From Collybia mongolica (taxonomy: Eukaryota; Basidiomycota; Agaricomycetes; Agaricales; Clitocybaceae): a DNA stretch of 64,000 bases. Both the position numbers and the translations under genes were made by a program. Positions 31,624 to 42,615 of the stretch are shown piece by piece. Every line of letters starts with the position of its first letter. Positions within the stretch are counted from its first letter, which is position 1. The notes beneath the pieces were generated by a model, which saw only the letters and a program-made list of their open reading frames with translations, did no database searches and was not told the DNA's origin. The stretch lies in NCBI GenBank assembly GCA_013420905.1, contig JAAXNY010000011.1:2232001-2296000 (forward strand), in the 5' to 3' direction.

Positions 31624-33046
31624 TCAACAAAAATCCTTGCCGGAAGAACAGGCCCTCACCCCAATATTCTGCCAGATAAATCCTATCGCGGTTGCATACA
31701 GAATAACCTGAAGTGCATATTTGAGCGCAGGCCAGGTTTCTCGAACGCCATGACGTGTTTCCTTTAGTTCTAGGTTCTCCTTCGTCATCCTTTGCCACAC
31801 AACTATATCGCTCGGTTCATCTGTCTCTCGAGCGATTGCCGCAAAGACGTATGCAACTCCCTCGATTCCTACGGCCTTCGACCTATCAGCAGTAATAGAT
31901 GTAACAAGAGCGGTGAACCATTACCGTTATGGCTTGTATCCTTTCATCACCAGCCTTCAATACATCTATCGTTTGTCCGCTTCGTCGGTCGAAGACGTAT
32001 ACTATGCCATGGTCGCTTGCGCTCAGAATTATGCTGCAATCTTCCGCGAATTTGACTTGACGAGGCCTTGGGATTTTCTTCGCAGGTACTGGATAGGTGC
32101 GAATTCGAGCTCCGGAATCTAGTCGGTACAGCCCCACACCCTGCAGAGGGTCATCGACACAGAAAACCCCTCGTCGGGTGTTAACTTCTGCATTTCCGCT
32201 TGTAAAGGATCAGATCAATTACCGACACAACATATCAAGACGTACATCATACATCCTGTTTCCCTGGTTGACTGCACAGCCCCATCAGTCCCTCTGAGTG
32301 TGTGGCTAGGATACGAGTGAGACTTCTGCTTGGGAGAATAAGATAACTTCCTCCGGACTCACATTAATCCATCATACAAGCCGAATGACAGTATATCTTT
32401 ATATTCGCCTCCCATTTGTGTAAATGCAATCGCTTTAGGAACATAATTGCTTATGACCACTGAATAGACGTGATGAAGATCCATTTTGGACCCAGTCAAG
32501 AAAACTTGGATGACCGAGTTTCGATTGCACACTGCGAGACGATCGGAACCCGCATCAAACGCAATGGCTGTAATTTCTCCAGGCAAGGCGACCTGTGCGC
32601 AATATGTTTCCTCAAAGCCTCTCTGTCGGAAGGCATGAGTTCACATTAGAAGCAAAAGGCCTTTACCTACAACGACTTCCTCTTGTCGAGCCTCCTTCCA
32701 GCATACAATGTATCCATTTGCAGTTCCATATACCAAACCGTCATCGGGTTCATCCTCACGTCTGACCCATGCTAATGCTGTGGTAGCTCCTCGGTGCCCA
32801 GCACCAGAGGGCCGCTCCAACTGCGTAAGGTCTTTCAGATTCCATACTCTGACACCGTCGATTCCTGTGTGTTATCAGTAAAAGAACCTGGATTCGTAGA
32901 AATTACTCACCCCCGCTTGCGAGTTTACCATCGTCTGTTGCACTCAGACAAGTCAGAGGGCTCGTATGGCCTCGTAGGACAGTCAGCAGACTATAAGCAT
33001 TGTTTTGAGATCCAAGGTATCCTGCCGGTGTGGGGTGGTTAGTCAT
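31624..33046 (-). CDS. WD40-repeat protein with C-terminal membrane segment, element-borne
   Basis: Multi-exon gene; ATG at 33046 (MTNHPTPAGYLGSQ), stop at 31624. Readable exons include 33046 to about 32910, about 32860-32670, about 32620-32370, about 32190-31930 and about 31900-31624; exact borders were not all fixed. WD40-like blades are visible: LRGHTSPLTCLSATDDGKLASGG, then VRVWNLKDL, ITAIAFDAGSDRLAVCNRNS, and VKFAEDCSIILSASDHGIVYVFDRRSGQT. The C-terminus has one hydrophobic helix (ALKYALQVILYATAIGFIW) after a charged stretch, suggesting tail anchoring. It is divergent to the 265-aa gene, with about 220 bp between starts. Specific role unknown. Confidence 0.7.
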
Positions 33047-33265
33047 TGTGGATGGAACTTGTGTCAACGAGGGCAGGAAGAATTGCACCCCCTTTACATG
33101 TTTATAAATGTCCTGGAACAATAATGTTGCTCGATCTTTTTACTTCAATTGTGTGCACTGCGTCGCCAGGGATTTTGACAAGTCTTTTGTGTATTACTAT
33201 ATAAGGAAAAGGGGGGACATTTATATATATTCCATGATCCTATCGTCACCCCTCCACTCCCTCTC

Positions 33266-34163
33266 ATGGCCGTTTCTACAACTATTCGTCCATTCGCCGA
33301 GTTGGTTGCTCCACCTCCAGCCGTCGTCGTTCTCCTTGAAGCAACAGAGTTGTATATCAAGCCCCCGGCTACCCCGCTCGCTTTTGAAGACTTACCACTA
33401 CGCGCGCCTCTCACGAAGTCGGCTGATCGCAGGGTGCGCTTTCATCCTTATAGTCGTAAGGAAACGCCTGTTACCCTGCCGCCGGATCAACAACAGTTTA
33501 CCCCCTCTTCTCCTGGCCTACACTCATCTGTCGCGCCACCCTCTATATCACCCCCAGAAGATTTGCTTGTCACAGGAGAAGATTTGGGCATGAGCCCATT
33601 GACCTCCCCTGCATCCTCCCCACGATCCAGCCCAGTACCTGATCATCAACCCCATATGTCTCTTAGGGTCACTTCGACAAAAGTTAAGATTGAGCGTCCA
33701 AAAGGCGCCGCACGCAAAAACCTACAAGATCAGGTAAAGTGGGATCCAGCTTTCCTGGCTGAAATTAAGGTATTTAACCTCATTACACCCTTTTAACCCG
33801 GCTGATTTGAACACGTTTGTCAGAAACATACGCGCCAGATGGTGCGCGCATATCTCGACAATAGCCTGTGTTTTAAAGATCAGGACCCGACCAAGCTCAC
33901 ATTTGTTCGGCAAGAGGTGAGTGGTTTTTATTGCCTGACTTCGAAATCTTACATTTTAACAGATGGTGAAAAAGTTTCCTCGACTTGATGACTATGAACA
34001 TCTATGGCCCCTCGACATCATAATCATAAACTTACTCAAGTACTCATCCTCACACGGAAAAGGAGTATCACAGAAAAATGTAGTTAATGCGGTTCGAGGC
34101 GTTGTTGGATCGAATACCCCGAATTCTCGTCCTCGCCGTTCAATGACAAGCGGCCAAGTATGA
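33266..34163 (+). CDS. Unknown element-borne protein, 265 aa, 3 exons
   Basis: Not recognised. Exons 33266-33769, 33824-33916 and 33963-34163 join in frame. The first two thirds are Pro/Ser-rich and disordered, preceded by a hydrophobic run (ELVAPPPAVVVLLEATELYI). The C-terminal third is folded and basic: QMVRAYLDNSLCFKDQD, then FPRLDDYEHLWPLDIIIINL and a basic tail (SRPRRSMTSG). It stops 20 bp before the right inverted repeat, mirroring the transposase at the other end, and so could be an accessory transposition or regulatory factor. This is inference from position only. Confidence 0.65.
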
Positions 34164-34182
34164 ATTTTGATATACAATATTC

Positions 34183-34614
34183 GGCGTACGCTCGGCGTAC
34201 GCTCAGCGGACGATTAACTTAGTGTGTTCTGAAATCTGTAGTTTCAGTGACCACTTGGGTCATCCTGAAAATAACAATTATATTTTCTTTTTTGGTGGTA
34301 CTGAATGTGTATCCGAAAAATATGGTTTTCTCTGCCATTTCGGCTAGGTCAAAATCTCAACCTTCGGCCCGTCCGCAATCGATACTCAGACTATTGATTT
34401 CAGAAAGAATTTCAGTCGACCTTACCATCCTAAATTCAGTAATTGTTTCAGACAGCATAAAACAGACACTTCAAACTAATGTTTATGTTAACTATTAAGT
34501 TCCCCCCAATTTCCCAAATTAAGTAATAGTTTAAGCCTCACTAGTACCTCAACTGAATCTTCGCGTTTTTCTGAAGTTATCAGCCCATCCGAAAACATCA
34601 ACTTCCCGAGGTGA
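34183..34614 (-). repeat. Right terminal inverted repeat (432 bp)
   Basis: Pairs with 13481-13912. Inner end carries three 11-bp units on the plus strand at 34183-34215 (GGCGTACGCTC twice, then AGCGGACGATT). Outer end reads, on the minus strand, TCACCTCGGGAAGTTGATG. Confidence 0.85.
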
Positions 34615-34622
34615 ATAACGAC
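34615..34622 (+). other. Candidate target-site duplication, right copy
   Basis: ATAACGAC directly abuts the right terminus and matches 13459-13466 exactly. Confidence 0.35.
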
Positions 34623-35978
34623 ACATTTACTTTGTACTCGTTATGCATTGTCTCCATCACCGCAGAACCTCGAGGCTCATGTTCTAGACAATACGTCGCA
34701 TGCTCATCGCGGGTAAAGTTGAAGAAATGGGTATTCTGAACTTTTCAATCACCAAAACTGTCCCGCTAACTCAAAAACCAACCTTTCTGAGTCGGTTCAA
34801 AGACTCAGCAAAGCAAGAACACTATTCTACCAACTGAAATCCGGGAAATGCCTCACCGCGCTGCCCAGTAAATACGTTGCTTCATGACAGCGAAATGTCA
34901 CCGCCTTTTGACACTATCAACAGGATGCACTGCCTCTGAAAACGGGGGAAAACCACCGAACCCAAAGGAACTAATTGATATAAACTATCAATCAACTTCA
35001 GAAGGCCGGAGATAACATTATGCATTCATCACTGCCAGCCATGCCTGAGAGCGAGAGGTGCGATGCACAACATCCGCTCGAGGATTCAGACAGGACGCCC
35101 AGGAAAAGCCCAACGTACGCTCGGTCTGTTCGGGTCCCCCCAAAAAATCGACACAGGGAATAAATTCGCTGACTTTGGCAAGGCGGTATAGAAGCTATAA
35201 CCCTGGGTCGAAGGCCTGCCACAAATCCAGGCTAAAGACTCGACTAGTCTTAATTCTTTACCTATTTCTGCAAAACTATTCGCTTTGCGGCTGGGTCTTT
35301 TTTGTGGGAGACGCATTCCCTCATGTCTTAGACGTGTTCATGCCACGCCCTACTGGTTCTGGCGAGTACCAGGCGTGCGATAGACTATTGGGTCTCTCAA
35401 AGACTTAAAGTGAGGAGTCCAGGTGTGCCCTTCCCGCTCTTCGCTCTAATCGCTGTTCGCAACTGTCACTGACAGTTCGTGCTAGTCCATTTACGAGGTG
35501 AGTGGTAAGGCAAACATCGTTACTTCCCTGGGTTATTTTCCTGGGTTCAGGTTGCCGGCACACAGATAATGACGGCTTAAGGTGCGCGATGTGATAATCG
35601 AGCGCGCGTCGGTATAGTCGTGTTCGGGTTGCGTGAGTGATGTATAGGTACCGTATCCAATATTACTATCTCGTGTCAGGAACTGATTAACCTTTGTTCC
35701 AGATCACGAATATCTTTGGTGGTTGATACGCACTACATGCCATGTGTGAGGCTCAGGTACAGCAGAAGTGATATCATTTCATTTCTTGATAAAGCCGGTT
35801 CCTAAGAGAACGCCAATTCATCTTGAGTCCTCCGCTTCCATGATCCCCCCACCACCTTAGGGCACTGATGGAGAACCTTACTTGTCAGCACACCTTAGTC
35901 TCGGAGGCCTTGGGATCGCGACTCGTCCCAACCTGTGTCCATCGTTGGCCTTCAGATTCACCAAGAAAATAACATAGA
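34623..35978. other. Intergenic, no gene seen
   Basis: Flank between the large element and the first tRNA-Thr. Short frames on both strands lack family motifs. No repeat recognised. Confidence 0.45.
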
Positions 35979-36060
35979 TGCCGCGTACCCGGATTGAACG
36001 AGTGACCTTCTCATTGAATTTTCATACAAGTGAGACGCGCTACCGCTACGCCAACGCGGC
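35979..36060 (-). tRNA. tRNA-Thr(TGT) with short intron
   Basis: Full cloverleaf on the minus strand. The acceptor stem pairs GCCGCGT with ACGCGGC. The T-arm is ACTCG-TTCAATC-CGGGT. The anticodon stem is TCTCA/TGAGA with loop CT-TGT-A, interrupted after position 37 by an intron of about 10 nt. Discriminator base A. CCA is not encoded, as expected for a nuclear gene. Confidence 0.9.
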
Positions 36061-36604
36061 ATGTTCCGGCTGTGCGGACCGCCAACAACAATTAATCAGA
36101 GGCGGTTCCTTTTCTCGAATGTTAATGGCTTATTCTGCGCCCAATATGCTGGGAGGAGGTGCAATAATCACTGCAGAGATTCAATGCCCATGGGTTACGA
36201 TATTCCAGATCGTAGATCCCATTTACACCTTTAATAATTTGTATTTACACAGACGGGGCCTTATGGCTAATATATAATGTGGCTAAGATGTCGAGACGAT
36301 GGGTAATAATGGATGTATGAGCTCTACCGAGTTATCGAGAACGTTGTTGTAGTGGTGGTGGTAGATGAGGTGTCTGTCTGTATGCAATGCAGTAAACGGT
36401 TTACCAATATGCGATTGTGGTGGTGGATATGTCAGTGATGAAGAATGCGGATATGATGAGAGCGAATTATATGCCAATAATGAAAGAAGCGAGCAGACAG
36501 AGGAAAATCTTGCAAAGCGAAGGCATGAGAGGGATGAAAGAGAGAAAGTCATAAAGAATCGTAACTCTGCCCTCCTCTCCCCAAATTAACGCACCGTATG
36601 CATT

Positions 36605-38819
36605 TCATATTTTCAGTTCCCGAAATCCCCTGACATCCACTCTCCCCGCACCATTCGTCTTCCACTCCCCGTCTCCATCACCCTCGCCCTCGTCATCGAC
36701 GCCTTTGACTGCCGGTCGCTGAAACCGGCCTCCAGGGATAATGATCTTCCCTGTACCGCCCGCCTTTACCCCCACAGCACCTAATTTACCGGCAGCCCGT
36801 CGCGCAACTAGCACCTCCCGGGGTTTGGGTAGTCCCAAGGCCTTCCTCTGCCTGCGCGTCAGAGGCTTCTCATCACCTTGAGTTCTCGTGCGCCCTTTCT
36901 TTGGCGTAGGCTCCGGCTCTGGGGGGTATTCCGCCTCTCGAGGTTCGGGCTCAGGCGATGACTCTGGTGAAGATAAAGAAGATAAAGACGACGACGACGA
37001 CGACGAGGAAGAGAGGGAGAGAGAGCCATGGCTGGACAGGCTGGGTGTGTCTTCATCATTTTCCACATCCACAGTTTCTTCACCTGTGATGCCCCCTGCA
37101 CTCCGTCCTCGTGGGATGTCAACCTCCATGGCCTCTCCCGGTGGTACCCCCTCCTTTGCATCCGAGCTGGCTGTGCGCCCGACTCGGCGTGTGCGCTTCC
37201 CACCGCCTATGCCTATGCCCACAGCTACGCCGCCCTCAGACGCTTCACTCTCCGACTCTGCAAAAGACCGCTTTGGGGAGCGTGTTGCGCGAGGTGGTGA
37301 TAGATTCGCCGCCGCCACTAAGGCAGCGGTGGTTGATGATGGAGGAGATGGGTGGGAGAAAGTGGGCAGGGAGTGCTGCGACGATGAGAGTGACATAGAA
37401 TGGGGTAGAGGGAGAAGGGACGTCGATGATGACACTTGATGTGGGAGATGAGACGCGCGTAGCGGGTGGGGCTGGGTGACTGCGGACGATGACGATGACG
37501 ACGACGTGGGTGGAGATAGAGAGGACATAGAGGAGGACGAAGGGAATGGCGAGGTAGAACGAGAGTCTGGGAGGGGTATGGTTGTGGGGTCGAGGTCCAT
37601 GGGGGCCGAAGCAGTAGAGTTCGATGGTTTGAGTTTCAAGATAACCTTGCGTGGTTTCTTTGCTTCGGTGGACGTGAGGGGTGGTGATACAGATGTTAAT
37701 GTTGTAGATATTGACATAGTAGATGAGGGAGGTTGTGAAGCTGACGTCGACATGGGCTTTGAGCTTGGAATCGCACTCCCAGCCCTGCCCTTCCTCGGGG
37801 CTTCCCCCACCACTGGGGGCGGGGGCGTCTCCTTAACACATGGAAGCCCTACATGCGGGCCCCTCAAGTTGCGAATCGATGAGAAATGTTCCCAGTCGTG
37901 ATATGCAACGTATATCGTCCCTTCTCCTTTATCGTCGTTATCAGCCTCTCCATCATCAATGGGTGTCGCGGGCCTTTGAGGCTGACTATCCTGCTTGCCT
38001 TTCTTGCCTTTATAATTCGGCTTCTTAGATGTCGCCTTGACACGATCCCTCTCCGCTCGTCTACGTTCTCTGTCGTTCAGAGGTGGGTCCTCCTCTTCGC
38101 TTTCCGCGTCATCCCTTTCATCATCTTCTTCCCGATCATACTGGCCGTAACCATAGTCGTATTTCTTTGACGCGACCACAGGCGATGCGGGAGGGGATGA
38201 AAACGCAGCCCACTCAATGACGTAGACGAGTCCGGGCTGGATGACCTTCACATTGCGATGGGTGAGGTGTGCAAATGCGGATAGCTCCATATGTCCACCA
38301 TATGTGCCTGTCCCAACCTCAGCCACATCATCGAAAATGATCCAAGGTACTCACCGTCCTCCCGCATGCATTTCAGGTACGCGTCGAGTCCTCTATCGTC
38401 CTCCACAAAAGGTCCGTAGCGTTCAGCATGTTTCTCGATCCAGTCACAAATCTGGGCTCGTAGGTCGGCATGGTATGATGGAGAGCCGTGTAGCTGGTCA
38501 GAGAGAGCCCGAAAAAGACAGTTCCCGTCGCCAAGGGTGTCGGCAGCGTAAAGGCCAAGAGCGCGAAGTTGAGTGGTGAGGAGTGCATTCGAGGACGCGG
38601 GAGAACTGGATGTTAACAACTAGAATACGGACTTAGCAAAGTTTAAATAATGATGAGGGAAAACATACCCGGCCTTTAGAGGACCTTGTCGTGCGTGAGC
38701 GCACTGCAAAAACATGTATCAATAAACATTTCATGGCCTCGTGGCTGCACGGTGAGATCGGGTCGGTGCTTACGCTGTGGCTGCTGTTTTCCCTTGGGAT
38801 TCTTCCTCGCAGAGCCCAT
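36605..38819 (-). CDS. OTU-domain cysteine protease (probable deubiquitinase)
   Basis: Exons 38819-38774 (MGSARKNPKGKQQPQ), then about 38703-38669, about 38621-38355 and 38307-36605. The OTU domain spans residues about 40-205. It has the catalytic Cys box TLGDGNCLFRALSDQLHG (Cys near 61), the block LKCMREDGTYGGHMELSAFA formed across the intron, and the catalytic His in VAYHDWEHFSSIR. An acidic/basic insert (EEDDERDDAESEEEDPP) splits the domain between the last strand pair. After it comes a tail of about 370 residues of low complexity: Ser runs, Thr/Pro, acidic patches, and a basic end with RRQRKALGLPKP. The N-terminal Lys/Gln segment plus OTU core resembles OTUD3-like proteins; linkage specificity cannot be read. 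Confidence 0.88.
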
Positions 38820-39118
38820 ATATCTTGTGACTCTCTGCACAAACTATCTAAGATAATAAGAAGATACCACAGATGGGGGATAGATTGTGCGGACTCGTAG
38901 AGGGGATTTGGGGGATGATGGAGGTTGGAGATTGAGTTCCAACCCCAGGCTCGGGGTCTTCGCCTTCCGGGAGACCCCGGACAGTCCATCAAGCCGCCGG
39001 TATCAAATTCGGAGATCAATTGTTAGCAGGTCTGGATTCTGGGCACGTTGCTATGGCCCCATCGGAACTGAATTCTTGAGGCATAATAACAAGTTGCATA
39101 TCGGCATGATCATCGCTG

Positions 39119-40434
39119 GCTCCTGGCCTGGCATGTCCAAGATAATCTGAGGTCTCAAAATTTTTTTTCTTAATTGCTTGAAGATGCTGAGTAGTGCTGG
39201 CAGCAAGTCCATGGTCAAACTCCACATGGACAACCATCAGATCACTAATTGATCTCTTACACATCTTATCTCACAGATCTGCCCATCAACTGAGACATCT
39301 TATCATTTGTCAGTATGCTTCACTATTACATAGAAGAGTATGGGTATCATTAAGGCCTCATGTCTGTTCCACATATTATGAACTGTGTACATGAGTTATA
39401 TATAAACCTGAGTCTACCACAGCCCCATAATCAAGTGCATCTATACACATCAGCCTTATTTCATTTGCTTTTCTGATATGTTTTCTACATATAATCAAAA
39501 TTGATGGTATTGAGCAACTGGTTCACCATCTGATGAGGTTGCTACTCAAGCAATTCTCAAGATTGCAGCAAAGGACTCTGACTAGAGGAACAGTGTGTGG
39601 GTGATTGGAACAATTGCATGGTGTATTTCAGATTCTTGAATAATTATTCAAAGTTTTTTGGATAACAGGGACTTTATTTGGCAATTGCTCTCAATACATG
39701 CACCAGAAGGCCTTGCAGCACATTTTCCCGGTGTGCATGCCATATCTTGATCAATGCTGGAGGTAATTGGGCCCTTCTATCAGGCCATTCTGATAGACAA
39801 AATAAGCTCAATATGTAGGCTCTGGATATGAGCAATGTAGCTCTGCCAATATATGGCATTAAGGTCCCATAAGGGGCTGCATCACACCAAGTGTCCAAGG
39901 GGGAGAGCAATATGAATGGCAATACTCAGCTGCACAGGGAAGGGGGCACTGAGGGACTAAGCATGCTTTGTCACAAGAAAAGGATCCAGGCCTGGGTTAT
40001 TGCAAAGGTGCCATCCACCATTGGATGGCCCCATCTATGTAGGTACATCAGGAATAGAAACCTATATCCTGTGCAAATGAAACAGATGTAAAGTGTCAGT
40101 AGGGAGTCATACAGCAGCATATATAATAACACAAGGTATATCCAAGCAACTAGATGCAGGCCATGTATGCACTCCTCTTACAGTTGTTCTCTAGTTTATG
40201 TAATTCCCATTTAGTTTCACTTTCTTCCAAAGGCTATGAAAAGAATTGTTGTGGGGTAGCATCCAATAGGCTGGCATTTTGGCAGACATGACTGGAACTC
40301 ACAAGCACCATGGCAAAGATCAAGAATGATGTTACCAGTGAATTACAATGCTTCTTGAAATTCATAGCAATTGTGATTTTTTCTTCTAGGACTCACAATC
40401 ATCAATGATGTCACTTTCAGTCCAAAGGAGTAGG
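39119..40434. other. CpG-free block, probable decayed methylated repeat
   Basis: Over about 1.3 kb I find only one CpG (in CCCGGTG near 39726), although flanking DNA has normal CpG. TG and CA are abundant. Frames are short and mostly broken; the longest minus-strand one (39674-39922, ending HRENVLQGLLVHVLRAIAK) looks like a transposon remnant but I cannot assign it. Pattern fits an old cytosine-methylated element decayed by deamination. Confidence 0.6.
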
Positions 40435-40721
40435 TGTCGGCTCGCCCGCCATTCACCCAAATTTCTTTTCTGGAACAGCTCTTTTGCCAGTAACTACATG
40501 TCGTACTTAAACAGCTCTTGTAGTAACCCAGTTCTTGAATGAAGACTTGATGCCCACGGCCGATGCCAGAGGATAATTACTAAACGGAGACCGGGCCGGT
40601 CACACTGATCTTGGCTGGATCTCAGGGGAGACGAGTCGCAGTGCGCAGTTGCTTCTGTTCTCACCCGCTACACATTCAGAATAAGTATAGCCACCAACAC
40701 GAGAAGTTCCTCACTATTGCC

Positions 40722-41624
40722 ATGATCATTGACGAGAAAACCGTCTTGCAAGCTCCCCCACCTTACACGTCTTCTACTGGGGCGCCTTCATTCCAATCTC
40801 GCCGTCCAATGCCCACACTCTCAGCACTGCCCCCGCACATCCTACTCCAAGTTGTGTACTCGACATTCCCCCAAACAAGTCTTCAGGACGAGGGCCGGCT
40901 AGAGCGTCAGCGTAAGACGCTTTACTGGTTGTCGATTTCGCTGAGGCTGGTGAACCATGCGTTGTACATGGCATGCATGCATGTGCTGCGATCGATATAC
41001 CTTCCTGCTTACGACTCACTCATCCGCCCTCCCTATTCCTCCGACCCCTTCCCACTACAGGCTCCATCTGAGGACATGACCTCGCGGGCCCCTGCCCTCC
41101 AGCGTGAGACTGCCACTCTAGATCTCTTCATCGCACTCAAGGTCCGCGAGGACGTTTGGGCCGATGACTCTGAGCTCCACCTCGAGCGCGACGAGTCATT
41201 CAAGGACCTTTTTGACCTCACTCAGCCAAAGAGCCGCCTTGAGGATTTAGTGCGGGTATACGGCTTGCGGGAGGGCGTTGTAACCCTATCATCGAACCCC
41301 TCGCGGAGCTCACCGTCAAGTTCGGCCCGCCCCACTCCACAACCGACTCCACCACCGACACTAACGTCATTCTTCTCCTCCCTCTCGTTCAAGTCTAAAT
41401 CCAAGTCCCGAGAACTCGTCACCCCGGCCTCCGGCCCCCGCCGCATCACCCCTGTTCCCTTCGCCCATATTTCCATAACTTTTTCGTCGCGCAAGGTCGG
41501 GCTCGCTCTGAGCACCGCAGGAAAGCGTACAATCGTCGAGACACCACGGACGCGGGAGGAGAAGCTTGAGTCGGCGGCTAAGCGGTTGGTGGAAGAGCTG
41601 AAAGTATGGTTGGGGGGAGAATAG
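40722..41624 (+). CDS. Conserved hypothetical protein (about 300 aa)
   Basis: Single exon. The Met at 40722 (MIIDEKTVLQAPPPYTSS) is preferred over an in-frame ATG at 40611, whose extra residues look like untranslated leader. A Pro-rich N-terminus is followed by a helical segment (LSALPPHILLQVVYSTFPQ) that resembles an F-box-like start, then WLSISLRLVNHALYMACMHV. A Ser/Pro/Thr-rich linker leads to a C-terminal part with RKVGLALSTAGKRTIVETPR and a charged helix (REEKLESAAKRLVEELKVWL). Codon use is GC-rich like neighbouring host genes. No family named; an F-box-type adaptor is only one possibility. Confidence 0.6.
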   Translation: MIIDEKTVLQAPPPYTSSTGAPSFQSRRPMPTLSALPPHILLQVVYSTFPQTSLQDEGRLERQRKTLYWLSISLRLVNHALYMACMHVLRSIYLPAYDSLIRPPYSSDPFPLQAPSEDMTSRAPALQRETATLDLFIALKVREDVWADDSELHLERDESFKDLFDLTQPKSRLEDLVRVYGLREGVVTLSSNPSRSSPSSSARPTPQPTPPPTLTSFFSSLSFKSKSKSRELVTPASGPRRITPVPFAHISITFSSRKVGLALSTAGKRTIVETPRTREEKLESAAKRLVEELKVWLGGE

Positions 41625-42533
41625 TTGATCCGACAATTCTTGCTACGCAATTCGACCGGGTAACAGGGTAGGAGGGATAGATGCTTGGATAGTGAGTTGA
41701 TCTTATCCACCGGGCTAGTGGAAAAGGAAATACCAATCTTAACCGATCAAGGGTCGTCAGCGTGTGCAATTGCTGAAACGGACTCCCGCGCCTCCATTGC
41801 GCGTTAGCTATACCATTTTTTAGGGGCAACCCCTGCTCACGCTATCGACATCTACAGCAACGACGACCGCCATCGCTCTTACCCTACCGCTCGCTGCTCG
41901 TGTCTTCGAATACACGGCACTTGTTACGAGCGTTCCTCAGCAAACATTATGTTTTCCCCCGAATCCTACCCATCTCATTTCACTTGTGTCTTCAATTTCC
42001 TCTACTCCTCTCACTGCTTTGTATGTTACTCCCATATACACAGAATATCACGCATTATTAACACTGGACATTAAATATTAAATATATTAAACCTGAAAGA
42101 CATCCAGACCTTTTTTTACTGCTCCTCGTGCCCTCTCCCCTTCCCATATATTGTCAAAGTCCGTCCTCCAAGCGTCGCCCACTTTTACAACACACCGCAT
42201 CCCCGCAGGAATATGGACACCTAATGGAGTAGGTACCCTTGGGGAAATAAGAGCTTACCGCCCAGTTTGCGGCCATTGGTTCGAATTTGACTACTTTACT
42301 ACGGTACCGACAATGCACGGGATTGTCTTATTGTCGTTGAAATACTTACTGTGACCCCGATAAGACCATATTCATCAGTCAGTAGATCTTTTGCTTGGAA
42401 TACGTCAGTCTTCAACTCATTCAACCTCACACACTGCAATATGTATGATACAAATTTTAAGCATGAGGTAATGCTTAGAATTTGATGCGGCGATCATTTA
42501 CGATTCTATCTTTATTGGTCCGAACACAAACAA
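41625..42533. other. Intergenic, no gene seen
   Basis: 3' flank of the hypothetical gene and AT-rich sequence (run of TTAAATATTAAATATATTAA near 42072). No gene recognised. Confidence 0.45.
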
Positions 42534-42615
42534 GCCGCGTTGGCGTAGTGGTAGCGCGTCTCACTTGTACCATCGGGACATGAGAAGGTCACTCGTTCAA
42601 TCCGGGTACGTGGCA
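42534..42615 (+). tRNA. tRNA-Thr(TGT) with short intron
   Basis: Acceptor GCCGCGT with ACGTGGC (one G-T pair), T-arm as in the other two copies, anticodon stem TCTCA/TGAGA, loop CT-TGT-A, then an intron of about 10 nt (CCATCGGGAC). Discriminator A. Confidence 0.9.

Larger units (their letters stand above)
13481..34614. mobile_element. Large KDZ/Plavaka-type DNA transposon, about 21.1 kb, with cargo genes
   Basis: Bounded by two inverted repeats of identical length (432 bp; 13481-13912 and 34183-34614). The transposase gene starts its 3' end 37 bp inside the left repeat, and a 265-aa gene ends 20 bp inside the right one, so coding content fills the interval to both borders. In between are the transposase, a 906-aa gene, a coiled-coil gene, a RING gene, a 147-aa gene and a WD40 gene. 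All copies of a distinctive hairpin family found in the window lie between 17.7 and 31.5 kb, inside this interval. A Tc1/mariner element is nested at 25087-26694. Element identity rests on the transposase family and the matched ends; whether all interior genes move with it is inference. Confidence 0.75.

Noticed and set aside
31886..33121. WD40 gene start at 33121 (MFQDIYKHVKG)
   Set aside because: The downstream Met at 33046 gives the normal short lead into the first blade; the upstream residues read like leader sequence.
13481..34614. Reading the 432-bp repeats as retrotransposon LTRs
   Set aside because: They are inverted relative to each other, enclose a DNA transposase, and no gag, reverse transcriptase or integrase is present.
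36888..37439. Plus-strand acidic frame opposite the OTU gene
   Set aside because: It is the complement of the Ser/acidic low-complexity tail of the OTU gene, not a separate gene.
40611..40721. Upstream ATG of the hypothetical gene at 40.7 kb
   Set aside because: The extra residues are Cys/His/Arg-rich without family character and the downstream Met has a better context.
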